From Enterobacter cloacae (GTDB taxonomy: Bacteria > Pseudomonadota > Gammaproteobacteria > Enterobacterales > Enterobacteriaceae), in the NCBI GenBank assembly GCA_014169315.1, contig AP022133.1, forward strand, positions 1,736,001 through 1,800,000: a stretch of DNA of 64,000 nt, given 5' to 3'. Both the position numbers and the translations under genes were made by a program. This document shows, piece after piece, positions 41,456 to 48,773 of the stretch. How positions within the stretch are numbered: the first letter of the stretch is position 1; each line of letters opens with the position of its first letter. Under the pieces are notes generated by a model. That model did no database searches, was not told the DNA's origin, and was given only the letters and a program-made list of their open reading frames with translations.

Positions 41456-41692
41456 AGAGCGCAGTCAGTTATTAACCGGATTATCGAGCTAGTGAAGGGG
41501 CAGGGGCGCATCACGACGAAAGACGTCGTAGCAATGTTTGACCTGCATCGCACAACCGCTGAGAAGTACATGCGGATCGCAGTGCAGCGTAGTGAGCTTA
41601 TCCGGTATGGTCGCTGCGGTATTTTCCGCGACCAGCGCGCAATCATCGACTTTGATCTGAAGCGTTTTTCACACAGTAAGGAGGCAGAATGA
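41433..41692 (+). pseudogene. DUF977-like HTH protein, frameshifted
   Basis: The ATG frame reads MPRPKTHEERSQL then runs into a stop at 41490-41492. From 41471 the next frame reads INRIIELVKGQGRITTKDVV and continues, with an HTH (LHRTTAEKYMRIAVQRSELI) and RDQRAIIDFDLKRF, to 41692. A single missing base near 41469-41473 (TTATTAACC, probably once TTAATTAACC) explains the break. A GTG at 41492 might restart the C-terminal part. Confidence 0.7.
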
Positions 41693-41760
41693 CCCCTATT
41701 ACAAGGGAGTGGCTGAAGCATACTATTTCTGAACTTGAACAAGAGACAGTAATCAAGTAG
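41689..41760 (+). CDS. Truncated Ead/Ea22-like leader of a phage gene
   Basis: A 23-residue reading frame MTPITREWLKHTISELEQET plus three residues, starting in an ATGA overlap with the preceding gene and with ribosome site AAGGAGG. The opening resembles the first residues of Ead/Ea22-type lambdoid proteins, which are much longer. It seems to be the stump left where prophage sequence ends and the colicin cassette begins. Confidence 0.5.
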   Translation: MTPITREWLKHTISELEQETVIK

Positions 41761-41906
41761 AGGTATAAAATTCTGGTAACGATGGGCTTTAGTTTAAAGC
41801 ATTACGGCTAAAATGGATCCATCGGCCAATCTGCAATATACTAATTATATTATCAATACCACTGACTATACTCAGAGGGATTTTTTAATAACACAGGGCT
41901 GGTGAT

Positions 41907-42455
41907 ATGTTTAAGAATTATGGAAATGGTAGGGATGTAGTGAATATAGCAACGAAAAAAATGCATTATATCTTTATTGTTGGGGTTGTGCCGTTATTAT
42001 TGTTTCTCTTGATTTATATGAATAATCAAAGCTCTAACATTCTGGGTTTCATAAGCGACATTTCCAATGGCGTTCCAGAGTTGATGTCAGCTAACAATCC
42101 ATTGTTAAGTAGTGTTATGAGTTTTTATGTCAAAACATCTCCTTTATATGGAGTTGTGTTTTTCCTTATTGCTCATAAGGATTTAAAATTAAACACTTCT
42201 TTGCCGTTAATGAAAGTGATAATTGCTTTATTGCTTTTTACATTATTTTATCTGCTCATGAGTTATTTTTTGTTGGCATATGAAGTGGAGTTGACTGAAT
42301 CTGGGCGCTTCGTAAGATTTCTATCAGGGAATAATTATCTTTTGACCGCATTTTTTATCGGCGTCTTTTATGTTTGTTATACCCTTACATGTTATTACAT
42401 TAGTTTTATTTTCGCAGTTTGTATGATTTTAAAGATGAAAAATAATCGAGCATAG
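41907..42455 (+). CDS. Colicin A-type immunity protein
   Basis: A 182-residue integral membrane protein with four hydrophobic helices (about 15-34, 68-86, 100-122, 143-172). Stretches such as NNPLLSSVMSFYVKTSPLY and VELTESGRFVRFLSGNN parallel the colicin A immunity protein. It would protect the producer by binding the pore-forming domain in the inner membrane. It is convergent with the colicin gene, the standard arrangement for pore-forming group A colicins. The gene is visibly more AT-rich than the flanking prophage. Confidence 0.88.
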   Translation: MFKNYGNGRDVVNIATKKMHYIFIVGVVPLLLFLLIYMNNQSSNILGFISDISNGVPELMSANNPLLSSVMSFYVKTSPLYGVVFFLIAHKDLKLNTSLPLMKVIIALLLFTLFYLLMSYFLLAYEVELTESGRFVRFLSGNNYLLTAFFIGVFYVCYTLTCYYISFIFAVCMILKMKNNRA

Positions 42456-42462
42456 GTTTGAT

Positions 42463-42492
42463 AGGGGCAGAAAGAGTATCTGCCCCTTTTTT
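42463..42492 (+). terminator. Terminator of the immunity gene
   Basis: Stem AGGGGCAGA/TCTGCCCCT with a 7-nt loop followed by TTTTT, between the convergent immunity and colicin genes. Confidence 0.9.
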
Positions 42493-42493
42493 A

Positions 42494-43636
42494 TTAATGA
42501 GCTGGCTTAATTAATTCATTGTTGATTTTATCAACCATTTTGTCGTCAATAAATGAAGCCAGGTAACCGATACCAATAATTCCAGCAATTGTTAATGCAG
42601 TAACAGGTAGTCCAACAGTAGTGGCTACAATTGGCGCGATAGCAGCCAAAATCCCCATAGCCACACCGGCAGCAACACCACTCAGATACCAGGACTCGAC
42701 CTCAAGCATGAGCGGACCCCAGTTGCCTGTGTTATATCCTTCAATACTCTTCTCGCGAACCTTCTCGATTTTGATTGCAACATCTCCGGCCTTGAATGCC
42801 TTGCTCAGATTCCCGAGTTTATTGGCCATGTCGTTGGCATTCATACTCTTCCAGGCGTTAACAAGCGCATCTTTATCCGCCTGATTAATTTTCATCCCCG
42901 GATTTGCAATGATCTTATTCAGAGAGGCCATCGCATCATTGTAGTTGCGGATGGTTTTGCCTTGAAAGTTTTTAATATCACCTGCAATTTCCCTGGCTAC
43001 TTCCTTATATTTTTCGCCAAGATAAATGCCGATTTTTTCCCCCATGTCAGTAATCAGTTCACTGGCTTTCTGCAGTGCTTCCTGTGCATCCATTCTTTTA
43101 TCTTCATCCAGCATTTTCTGGACGCTTTCACGCAAATTTCCTCGGGCTGCTTTTGGCATAACTCCATCCCTGACGGCCTTTTCATACAAATTTTTAAGCG
43201 CTTTGCGGGATACTTTATCATTGTCGCTGTAATATTTTGCCGTCCGATCCCAGGTCGAGAGGGTACTACCGGCGTTATTTCCAGCCGACTGATTCTGGGA
43301 ATTATTGCTACCGGTCTGTGAGCCTGAACTACCCCCATTACCGCCGTTTCCACCGGAGCCTTTCCCTGAAGGGCGGTCAGCTCCCTGAGTGATGGCGATT
43401 GAACCACCGGCAGAAAATACACCAGCGGCATCGCCTCTTTTAGCTGCATTAACCTGAGCACTATTGTTTGGATTCACAGAAAATCCATTAATATTTTGTG
43501 TGCGGCCTCCCTGACTTCCCTGGCCTCCATTACCCGATGTGCCGGAGTTACTGCCTGAACCAGAATTACCAATGCCAGGGTTCTTACCACCACTGAACGC
43601 ATTGTTGTGAGCGTTGTCACCACCGTTACCACTCAT
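42494..43636 (-). CDS. Pore-forming colicin (colicin N/A-like), chromosomal
   Basis: A 380-residue bacteriocin. The Gly/Asn/Ser-rich N-terminal translocation region (1-130) opens MSGNGGDNAHNNAFSGGKNP, like colicin N. A short segment (about 130-185) stands where a receptor-binding domain would be. The pore-forming domain (about 185-380) has EVESWYLSG and the hydrophobic hairpin GVAAGVAMGILAAIAPIVAT with a second half LTIAGIIGIGYLASFIDDK. Ribosome site AGAGGAA. Two overlapping LexA boxes lie upstream, so expression should follow DNA damage. No lysis gene is seen downstream of the immunity gene. Confidence 0.92.
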   Translation of the reverse strand: MSGNGGDNAHNNAFSGGKNPGIGNSGSGSNSGTSGNGGQGSQGGRTQNINGFSVNPNNSAQVNAAKRGDAAGVFSAGGSIAITQGADRPSGKGSGGNGGNGGSSGSQTGSNNSQNQSAGNNAGSTLSTWDRTAKYYSDNDKVSRKALKNLYEKAVRDGVMPKAARGNLRESVQKMLDEDKRMDAQEALQKASELITDMGEKIGIYLGEKYKEVAREIAGDIKNFQGKTIRNYNDAMASLNKIIANPGMKINQADKDALVNAWKSMNANDMANKLGNLSKAFKAGDVAIKIEKVREKSIEGYNTGNWGPLMLEVESWYLSGVAAGVAMGILAAIAPIVATTVGLPVTALTIAGIIGIGYLASFIDDKMVDKINNELIKPAH

Positions 43637-43675
43637 AATTTTATTCCTCTTTGACGATTAAAATTCAAAAAAATA

Positions 43676-43705
43676 CTGTATATAAACACATGTAAATATA
43701 TACAG
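43676..43705 (-). promoter_or_regulatory. Double overlapping LexA (SOS) box of the colicin promoter
   Basis: On the plus strand CTGTATATAAACACAT (43676-43691) and ATGTAAATATATACAG (43690-43705) overlap by 2 nt. Each has one good half (CTGTATAT, ATATACAG) of the CTG-N10-CAG LexA motif. Two overlapping boxes are the hallmark of colicin promoters and delay production. A minus-strand -35 TTTACA lies within. Confidence 0.87.
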
Positions 43706-43823
43706 CCCTTGAATGCTACGCCGCTGCTTTTCCTGTGTCAATGCCAGATTTTGGGGTGTAACTGGAAGCGAACTTCCTGCTAAGCTGCTGATCGGGATAT
43801 TGTTTATAGGAATGGAGATCTCA

Positions 43824-44243
43824 ATGGAAAAATCCTCACTAGTGTTTGTGTTTGCCTTGTTAACGATGTCGCTGATGAACGTCGCTTGCACACCTCAAAC
43901 AAGCGCAGAGCGTAATGCCCGGCAGTATGTATATGCGACAGGTGACGGTTTCGACCCGAATTTACGTGTAATAAAAGCCGACAGCATCCGGATGGCGGTG
44001 CCATTCTTCAGAACGTTTCATGATATGGGAACAAAAGACAGGGCTTCTGGTGTATCTGCAGAAGGAGCGCAACAGCGGGTTAATGAGTTCCGCAGCGATG
44101 CGTTTCTAAAATCCATCCAGAGGGAGACTATCTTTGCGGGCAAGCGCTACGCCGACAATAACATTCCGTCCGCAAATAAGCGTAAAGCAATGGGAGATGC
44201 TATTTCAGCTACATATATGGATGGTTATGAAGGGCGAAAGTGA
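43824..44243 (+). CDS. Exc2-family lipoprotein (ColE1-type entry-exclusion homologue)
   Basis: A 139-residue predicted lipoprotein: signal peptide with lipobox LMNVACTP (Cys about residue 21), then a domain with YVYATGDGFDPNLRVIKADS and a C-terminal YADNNIPSANKRKAMGDAI, which I recognise as the Exc2 family named from ColE1 plasmids. ATG at 43824 is chosen for GGAG 8 nt upstream. It is divergent from the colicin gene. Its company with a colicin and immunity gene suggests the cassette came from a ColE1-like plasmid. Confidence 0.78.
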   Translation: MEKSSLVFVFALLTMSLMNVACTPQTSAERNARQYVYATGDGFDPNLRVIKADSIRMAVPFFRTFHDMGTKDRASGVSAEGAQQRVNEFRSDAFLKSIQRETIFAGKRYADNNIPSANKRKAMGDAISATYMDGYEGRK

Positions 44244-44396
44244 GGTTTTCAGCTCACATTTCACTGCCTGACAGAAATTTGAACCACCAAAATATTGGTA
44301 GTTTACCCCCCTTAAAAAAAACTCTGCGAACCAGTGTTTTTCATTGCTTTGGTGGCGTTGGAAATAAGAAGAATTGATTACTCATTAAACACTTAC

Positions 44397-44415
44397 CCGC
44401 ATTTGCGGTTTTTTT
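44397..44415 (+). terminator. Terminator upstream of the ISL3 element
   Basis: Stem CCGCA/TGCGG with a TT loop followed by seven T. It may end the gene that once preceded sbmC, or serve the Exc2 gene; 150 bp separate it from the Exc2 stop. Confidence 0.7.
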
Positions 44416-44427
44416 ACGCCCAAATTC

Positions 44428-44463
44428 TTGACCCTCGTTTTTTTGGTGTTACTGTATAAATAT
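44428..44463 (+). promoter_or_regulatory. Left half of the sbmC promoter and LexA box, cut by the ISL3 element
   Basis: -35-like TTGACC (44428-44433), 16 bp, TACTGT (44450-44455) and then the left part of a LexA box, CTGTATAAATAT (44452-44463), which stops at the IS end. The other half, ATAAATATACAG, resumes at 45780-45791. Confidence 0.8.
44456..44463 (+). repeat. Target-site duplication ATAAATAT (left) of ISL3-family element
   Basis: ATAAATAT abuts the left IS end and is repeated exactly at 45780-45787. An 8-bp duplication is usual for the ISL3 family. Confidence 0.93.
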
Positions 44464-45779
44464 GGGTCTTCCCTTGTTGTGGTGGCTGAAGGCATGATAA
44501 TGGTGTATTTAATCGCCAGAGGTCACCGCCATGGACGAAAAGTCCCTCTACGCTCATATTCTCAACCTGTCCGATCCGTGGCAGGTAAAGTCCCTTTCTC
44601 TCGATGAAAATGCCGGTTCTGTTACTGTCACTATTGAGATCGCTGAAAACACCCGGCTAGCCTGTCCGACCTGCGGTAAATCCTGTTCTGTTCACGATCA
44701 CCGTCATCGTAAATGGCGCCATCTTGATACCTGCCAGTTCACCACTATTGTTGAAGCCGATGTTCCACGAATTATGTGTCCGGAGCATGGCTGCCTGACG
44801 TTGCCTGTTCCGTGGGCTGGCCCCGGAAGCCGGTATACGTTGCTATTCGAATCGTTCGTTCTCTCATGGCTGAAAATCAGCACCGTTGATGCTGTCAGGA
44901 AGCAACTTAAGCTCAGTTGGAATGCGGTTGACGGCATTATGACCCGGGCAGTTAAGCGAGGTCTTGCCCGGATAAAAAAGCCATTATCCGCCCGTCATAT
45001 GAATGTGGATGAGGTCGCCTTTAAAAAAGGACATCGTTACATAACGGTGATCTCCGATCGCGATGGTCGGGCGCTGGCCTTAACGGATGATCGCGGCACA
45101 GAGAGTCTTGCCGGCTATCTTCGCACGCTCACTGATGGGCAGTTGCTGGCTATCAAAACGCTCTCAATGGACATGAACGCGGGCTATATAAGAGCAGCGC
45201 GTATCCACTTACCCAGTGCGGTTGAGAAAATCGCCTTTGACCGCTTCCATGTGGCGAAGCAACTGGGCGAGGTAGTTGATAAAACCCGTCAGAATGAACA
45301 TCCGCACCTCCCTGTTGAAAGCCGACACCAGGCAAAAGGAACCCGCTTCCTGTGGCAGTACAGCGATAAGTGGATGACCGAATCCCGGCAGGAAAAGCTG
45401 ATGTGGCTGCGTGCACAGATGAAGCTGACGAGCCAGTGCTGGGCGCTGAAAGAGCTGGCAAAGGATATCTGGAACAGGCCATGGAGCGAGGAAAGACGGA
45501 GTGACTGGCAGAGATGGTTGGCGCTGGCGGCTAACAGTGACGTTCCCATGATGAAAAATGCCGCGAAAACGATAGGAAAAAGGCTGTACGGGATCCTGAA
45601 TGCGATGCGACACAGTGTCTCAAACGGAAATGCGGAGGCACTTAACAGCAAGATCAGGCTGCTGAGGATAAAAGCCAGGGGATACCGAAACCGGGAGCGC
45701 TTTAAACTGGGGGTGATGTTCCACTACGGAAAGCTGAATATGGCGTTCTGAGCCTTCCCACCATGATCGGGGAAGACCC
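44464..45779 (+). mobile_element. ISL3-family insertion sequence
   Basis: A 1316-bp element with inverted ends GGGTCTTCCC...GTGGTGG (44464 onward) and CCACCATGATC...GGAAGACCC (to 45779), flanked by the direct repeat ATAAATAT. It encodes one intact transposase. The target is the SOS box of sbmC. Confidence 0.95.
44531..45751 (+). CDS. ISL3-family transposase
   Basis: A 406-residue transposase. An N-terminal zinc finger CPTCGKSC...MCPEHGC is followed by an HTH region (LSWNAVDGIMTRAVKRGLAR) and the DDE domain: NVDEVAFKKGHRYITVISDR, LSMDMNAGYIRAARI, AFDRFHVAKQLGEVVDK and C-terminal SNGNAEALNSKIRLLRIKA with the catalytic Glu. No interruption, so probably active. Confidence 0.95.
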   Translation: MDEKSLYAHILNLSDPWQVKSLSLDENAGSVTVTIEIAENTRLACPTCGKSCSVHDHRHRKWRHLDTCQFTTIVEADVPRIMCPEHGCLTLPVPWAGPGSRYTLLFESFVLSWLKISTVDAVRKQLKLSWNAVDGIMTRAVKRGLARIKKPLSARHMNVDEVAFKKGHRYITVISDRDGRALALTDDRGTESLAGYLRTLTDGQLLAIKTLSMDMNAGYIRAARIHLPSAVEKIAFDRFHVAKQLGEVVDKTRQNEHPHLPVESRHQAKGTRFLWQYSDKWMTESRQEKLMWLRAQMKLTSQCWALKELAKDIWNRPWSEERRSDWQRWLALAANSDVPMMKNAAKTIGKRLYGILNAMRHSVSNGNAEALNSKIRLLRIKARGYRNRERFKLGVMFHYGKLNMAF

Positions 45780-45808
45780 ATAAATATACAGTAATAAATG
45801 GAGGTAAC

Positions 45809-46282
45809 ATGGACTACAGCATCAAGCAGCAGCAGAAACGTAAGATCGCGGGCTTCCATCTGGTGGGGCCGTGGGACAAAACGGTAAAACAGGGCTTTGA
45901 ACAGCTGGTGATGTGGGTGGATGGATGTCACGTTCAGCCGCTGGAGTGGGTTGCGGTGTACTACGATAACCCGGATGAAGTCCCGGCTGAAAAACTGCGC
46001 TGTGATACTGCAGTAACGGTTCCGGACAATTTCGTTATCCCTGATAACAGTGAAGGGGTAATGATGACGGAAATCGCCGCGGGGGAGTATGCCGTTGGGA
46101 TGGCGCGCGTCGAAAACTACGATTTCGCGACTCCGTGGTACCAGTTCTTTGATTCTCTTTTGCAGGACAACACATACCAGATTGCCCCTAAACCTTGCTT
46201 CGAGCGTTACCTCAATGACGGTAATGCGGATGGATACTGGGACATCGAGATATATGTGGCAGTAGAACGTAAAGCCGGTTAA
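45809..46282 (+). CDS. sbmC: DNA gyrase inhibitor SbmC (GyrI)
   Basis: A 157-residue cytosolic GyrI-like protein, E. coli length, that binds gyrase and protects against microcin B17 and the CcdB toxin. The start [26 protein letters not shown] and the C-terminal [10 protein letters not shown] match the family. Ribosome site GGAGGTAAC. In E. coli it is LexA-controlled; here the ISL3 element lies between the -35/-10 region and the gene, so normal SOS induction should be lost unless the IS supplies a promoter. Confidence 0.95.
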   Translation: MDYSIKQQQKRKIAGFHLVGPWDKTVKQGFEQLVMWVDGCHVQPLEWVAVYYDNPDEVPAEKLRCDTAVTVPDNFVIPDNSEGVMMTEIAAGEYAVGMARVENYDFATPWYQFFDSLLQDNTYQIAPKPCFERYLNDGNADGYWDIEIYVAVERKAG

Positions 46283-46374
46283 GCCTGGAAAAAACAGGGT
46301 TTTTCAGCCGGGTGTGATCCGCCCGGCTGAAAACACAGTACAATCGTGATTTGCCGTATTGCTGGAGAGCGGGT

Positions 46375-47433
46375 GTGCGTCCCGACAAATCATTAACGTC
46401 TTTTGAAATTCGGTTGTACCAGCATTATCGCGTGGTGCATGGGTGTCGCATCGCGCTGGCGTTCGTTCTGACGTTTGTGCTGGTCCGTTTACTGAATGTA
46501 CCTGAAGGGACGTGGCCGCTGATCACGCTGGTGGTCATCATGGGGCCTATCTCGTTTTGGGGTAATGTCGTCCCCCGTGCCTTTGAACGCATTGGTGGCA
46601 CGGTTTTAGGCTCTGCACTGGGGTTGATCGCCCTGAAGCTGGAGCTGATCTCACTCCCGGTGATGCTGGTATGGTGTGCGGTGGCCATGTTCCTCTGCGG
46701 CTGGCTGGCGTTGGGCAAAAAGCCTTATCAGGCATTGCTGATTGGCATTACCCTCTCTGTGGTTGTCGGCGCACCTGCGGGTGATATGACCACTGCACTG
46801 TGGCGAAGCGGAGATGTTATTTTCGGCTCATTGCTGGCCATGCTCTTCACCGGTATCTGGCCACAGCGTGCTTTCCTGCACTGGCGTATTCAGATGGCAA
46901 ACTACGTCACCGCGTTTAACCGTGTCTATCAGGCTGGTTTTTCCCCTAATCTGGTTGAACGTCCCCGGCTGGAAAAGCACTTACAAAAGATCCTCAATGA
47001 TGTGGTCAAAATGCGTGGCCTGATTACCCCAGCCAGCAAAGAGACTCATATTCAGAAATCGATTTTCGAAGCTATCCAGACGGTGAGCCGCAACCTGGTG
47101 TGTATGCTTGAACTGCAGATCAACGCCCACTGGGCTTCTCGTCCCAGCCATCTGTTGATGCTGAACGCGCATACGCTGAAAGAGACGCAGCAGATGACGC
47201 AGCAAACGCTGTTAACCATCGCCCACGCACTCTATGAAGGGAATCCGCAACCCATACTTGCCAATAGCGAGCGGCTGAATGAAATCGTTGCTGAACTAAA
47301 ACAGTTAATTAATGAGCGTCAGAGCGACAACGTGGCAGAAACACCGATTCATGGATATGTCTGGCTGAGCATGGAGCTGGCACGACAGCTGGAGCTGCTA
47401 TCGCATCTCATTTGCCGCGCATTGCGCAAATAA
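46375..47433 (+). CDS. yeeA: YeeA, FUSC-family inner-membrane protein
   Basis: A 352-residue protein with six N-terminal membrane helices (about 20-165), including the GPISFWGNVVPRAFERIGGT motif, and a soluble helical C-terminal half ending LLSHLICRALRK. It belongs to the aromatic-acid exporter-like FUSC family; substrate unknown. It starts at GTG 46375 (VRPDKSLTSF), matching E. coli; the ATG 8 codons upstream is not in the family. It follows sbmC as in E. coli. Confidence 0.92.
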   Translation: MRPDKSLTSFEIRLYQHYRVVHGCRIALAFVLTFVLVRLLNVPEGTWPLITLVVIMGPISFWGNVVPRAFERIGGTVLGSALGLIALKLELISLPVMLVWCAVAMFLCGWLALGKKPYQALLIGITLSVVVGAPAGDMTTALWRSGDVIFGSLLAMLFTGIWPQRAFLHWRIQMANYVTAFNRVYQAGFSPNLVERPRLEKHLQKILNDVVKMRGLITPASKETHIQKSIFEAIQTVSRNLVCMLELQINAHWASRPSHLLMLNAHTLKETQQMTQQTLLTIAHALYEGNPQPILANSERLNEIVAELKQLINERQSDNVAETPIHGYVWLSMELARQLELLSHLICRALRK

Positions 47434-47600
47434 AAAGCAGCTATCTCCAGATGTGACGCCTGCTGCTTCGATTCAGCATCAATTGGGGTTATGATAGCTT
47501 TAAACGATATACTCATTGTCATTCGCAGCCGCTGTCAGTAAGGTACTGTTACAACGGTTGCTTTAACGAATCCGAATCTCACATTATCAGGGGTGTAAAA

Positions 47601-47936
47601 ATGGAAACTACTAAGCCTTCGTTCCAGGATGTTCTGGAATTCGTCCGCCTGTTCCGCCGCAAAAACAAACTGCAGCGTGAAATCCAGGACGTTGAGAAGA
47701 AGATCCGTGACAACCAGAAACGTGTACTGCTGCTGGACAACCTGAGCGATTACATCAAGCCAGGTATGAGCGTTGAAGCTATTCAGGGCATTATCGCCAG
47801 CATGAAGAGCGACTACGAAGACCGCGTTGATGACTACATCATCAAAAACGCTGAGCTGTCCAAAGAACGCCGCGACATCTCTAAGAAGCTGAAAGTGATG
47901 GGTGAAATCAAAAACGGCGAAGCTAAAAGCGAGTAA
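47601..47936 (+). CDS. tmaR: PTS polar-localisation regulator TmaR (YeeX)
   Basis: A 111-residue, highly charged, coiled-coil protein ([20 protein letters not shown]). In E. coli TmaR clusters at a pole and controls Enzyme I of the PTS by sequestering it. The ribosome site is AGGGGTG. A strong terminator follows. It lies after yeeA in the E. coli neighbourhood. Confidence 0.95.
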   Translation: METTKPSFQDVLEFVRLFRRKNKLQREIQDVEKKIRDNQKRVLLLDNLSDYIKPGMSVEAIQGIIASMKSDYEDRVDDYIIKNAELSKERRDISKKLKVMGEIKNGEAKSE

Positions 47937-47956
47937 TCGCAGCGAATGGTGAAAAA

Positions 47957-47985
47957 GGCTCTCTGGTGACAGAGAGCCTTTTTTT
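47957..47985 (+). terminator. Terminator of tmaR
   Basis: Stem GGCTCTCT/AGAGAGCC with a 6-nt loop followed by seven T. Confidence 0.94.
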
Positions 47986-47986
47986 A

Positions 47987-48319
47987 TCACTCAGAACGCG
48001 GCTGGAGCTGGTAAATCCAGGCTTGTATCTGTTTACCGCCTTGCGTGGTCACGTTCACCTCAACCCGATCATAACCGTCTTCGAATTCATCCAGCATTGG
48101 CCAGTGCGCGTCCAGGTGGGGGGAGAGAAACAGGAAACCTTCCACGCTGGTACCTTCTTCATCCAGCACAATCCCCGGAAAATCCGCGGCGGCTCCCCAG
48201 CCACGTTCGTAAAACGTCCCTTTAACAGACCCTGCCAGCCATTCTCCTCCGATGTCTTCGAGGATGTACGCATTAACGTGGCCTGGACGCAGGGTGCCAT
48301 AGACAAACAAAGAGTCCAT
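47987..48319 (-). CDS. Gamma-glutamylcyclotransferase-like family protein
   Basis: A 110-residue protein with the GGCT-like/AIG2 fold signature MDSLFVYGTLRPG at the N-terminus, VEGFLFLSP with the candidate catalytic Glu near the middle, and LDEFEDGYDRVEVNV. The ATG at 48319 has GGTGAG upstream; a longer frame runs through the tRNA gene upstream and is an artefact. It is convergent with tmaR. The exact substrate is not known. Confidence 0.82.
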   Translation of the reverse strand: MDSLFVYGTLRPGHVNAYILEDIGGEWLAGSVKGTFYERGWGAAADFPGIVLDEEGTSVEGFLFLSPHLDAHWPMLDEFEDGYDRVEVNVTTQGGKQIQAWIYQLQPRSE

Positions 48320-48470
48320 TTTTCTCACCATTAAAATGATTTTTTTCAACATAAGGGGAAACGGTGGGTCCTGCAACTGCTTCGTCGCGGCTACGCTTGC
48401 CGGTCTCGATCCCCGCAGGCCGGGTAAGGTGCAGCCGACACCCGGTAATTTTACCAGAACGCAGAAAAGC

Positions 48471-48498
48471 AAAAAGCCTGCTTTAAAAGCAGGCTTTT
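48471..48498 (-). terminator. Terminator of the minus-strand tRNA-Asn
   Basis: Read leftward: AGCCTGCT, short loop, AGCAGGCT then TTTTT (plus-strand AAAAA at 48471-48475), 7 nt downstream of the tRNA. Confidence 0.88.
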
Positions 48499-48504
48499 CA
48501 AATG

Positions 48505-48580
48505 TGGCTCCTCTGACTGGACTCGAACCAGTGACATACGGATTAACAGTCCGCCGTTCTACCGACTGAACTACAGAGGA
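48505..48580 (-). tRNA. tRNA-Asn (GTT)
   Basis: A 76-nt cloverleaf with acceptor stem TCCTCTG/CAGAGGA, anticodon GTT in CTGTTAA, T-loop GGTTCGAGTCC and encoded CCA. Identical in sequence to the tRNA at 50330-50405 but on the other strand. Confidence 0.97.
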
Positions 48581-48773
48581 ATCGTTGTGGAGGCACATAT
48601 TAGCGGCGAAAAAAGTTTTGTCAAACCTGATCTGAGAGAATATCGATTGATTGCTGATTCTGTCGTCAGTTTGTTGTAAATCCAAACATATTTTTATGGA
48701 AAATACTTTGCAGGATACGCATTTCTCCCTCATCATTTGAAATGGAGTTTCAACTTTCTTGTTAAGGTTCATC

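Noticed and set aside
44244..44395. Remnant of dacD coding sequence before sbmC
   Set aside because: I translated this stretch and saw nothing like the dacD C-terminus; the exact breakpoint within it remains unresolved.
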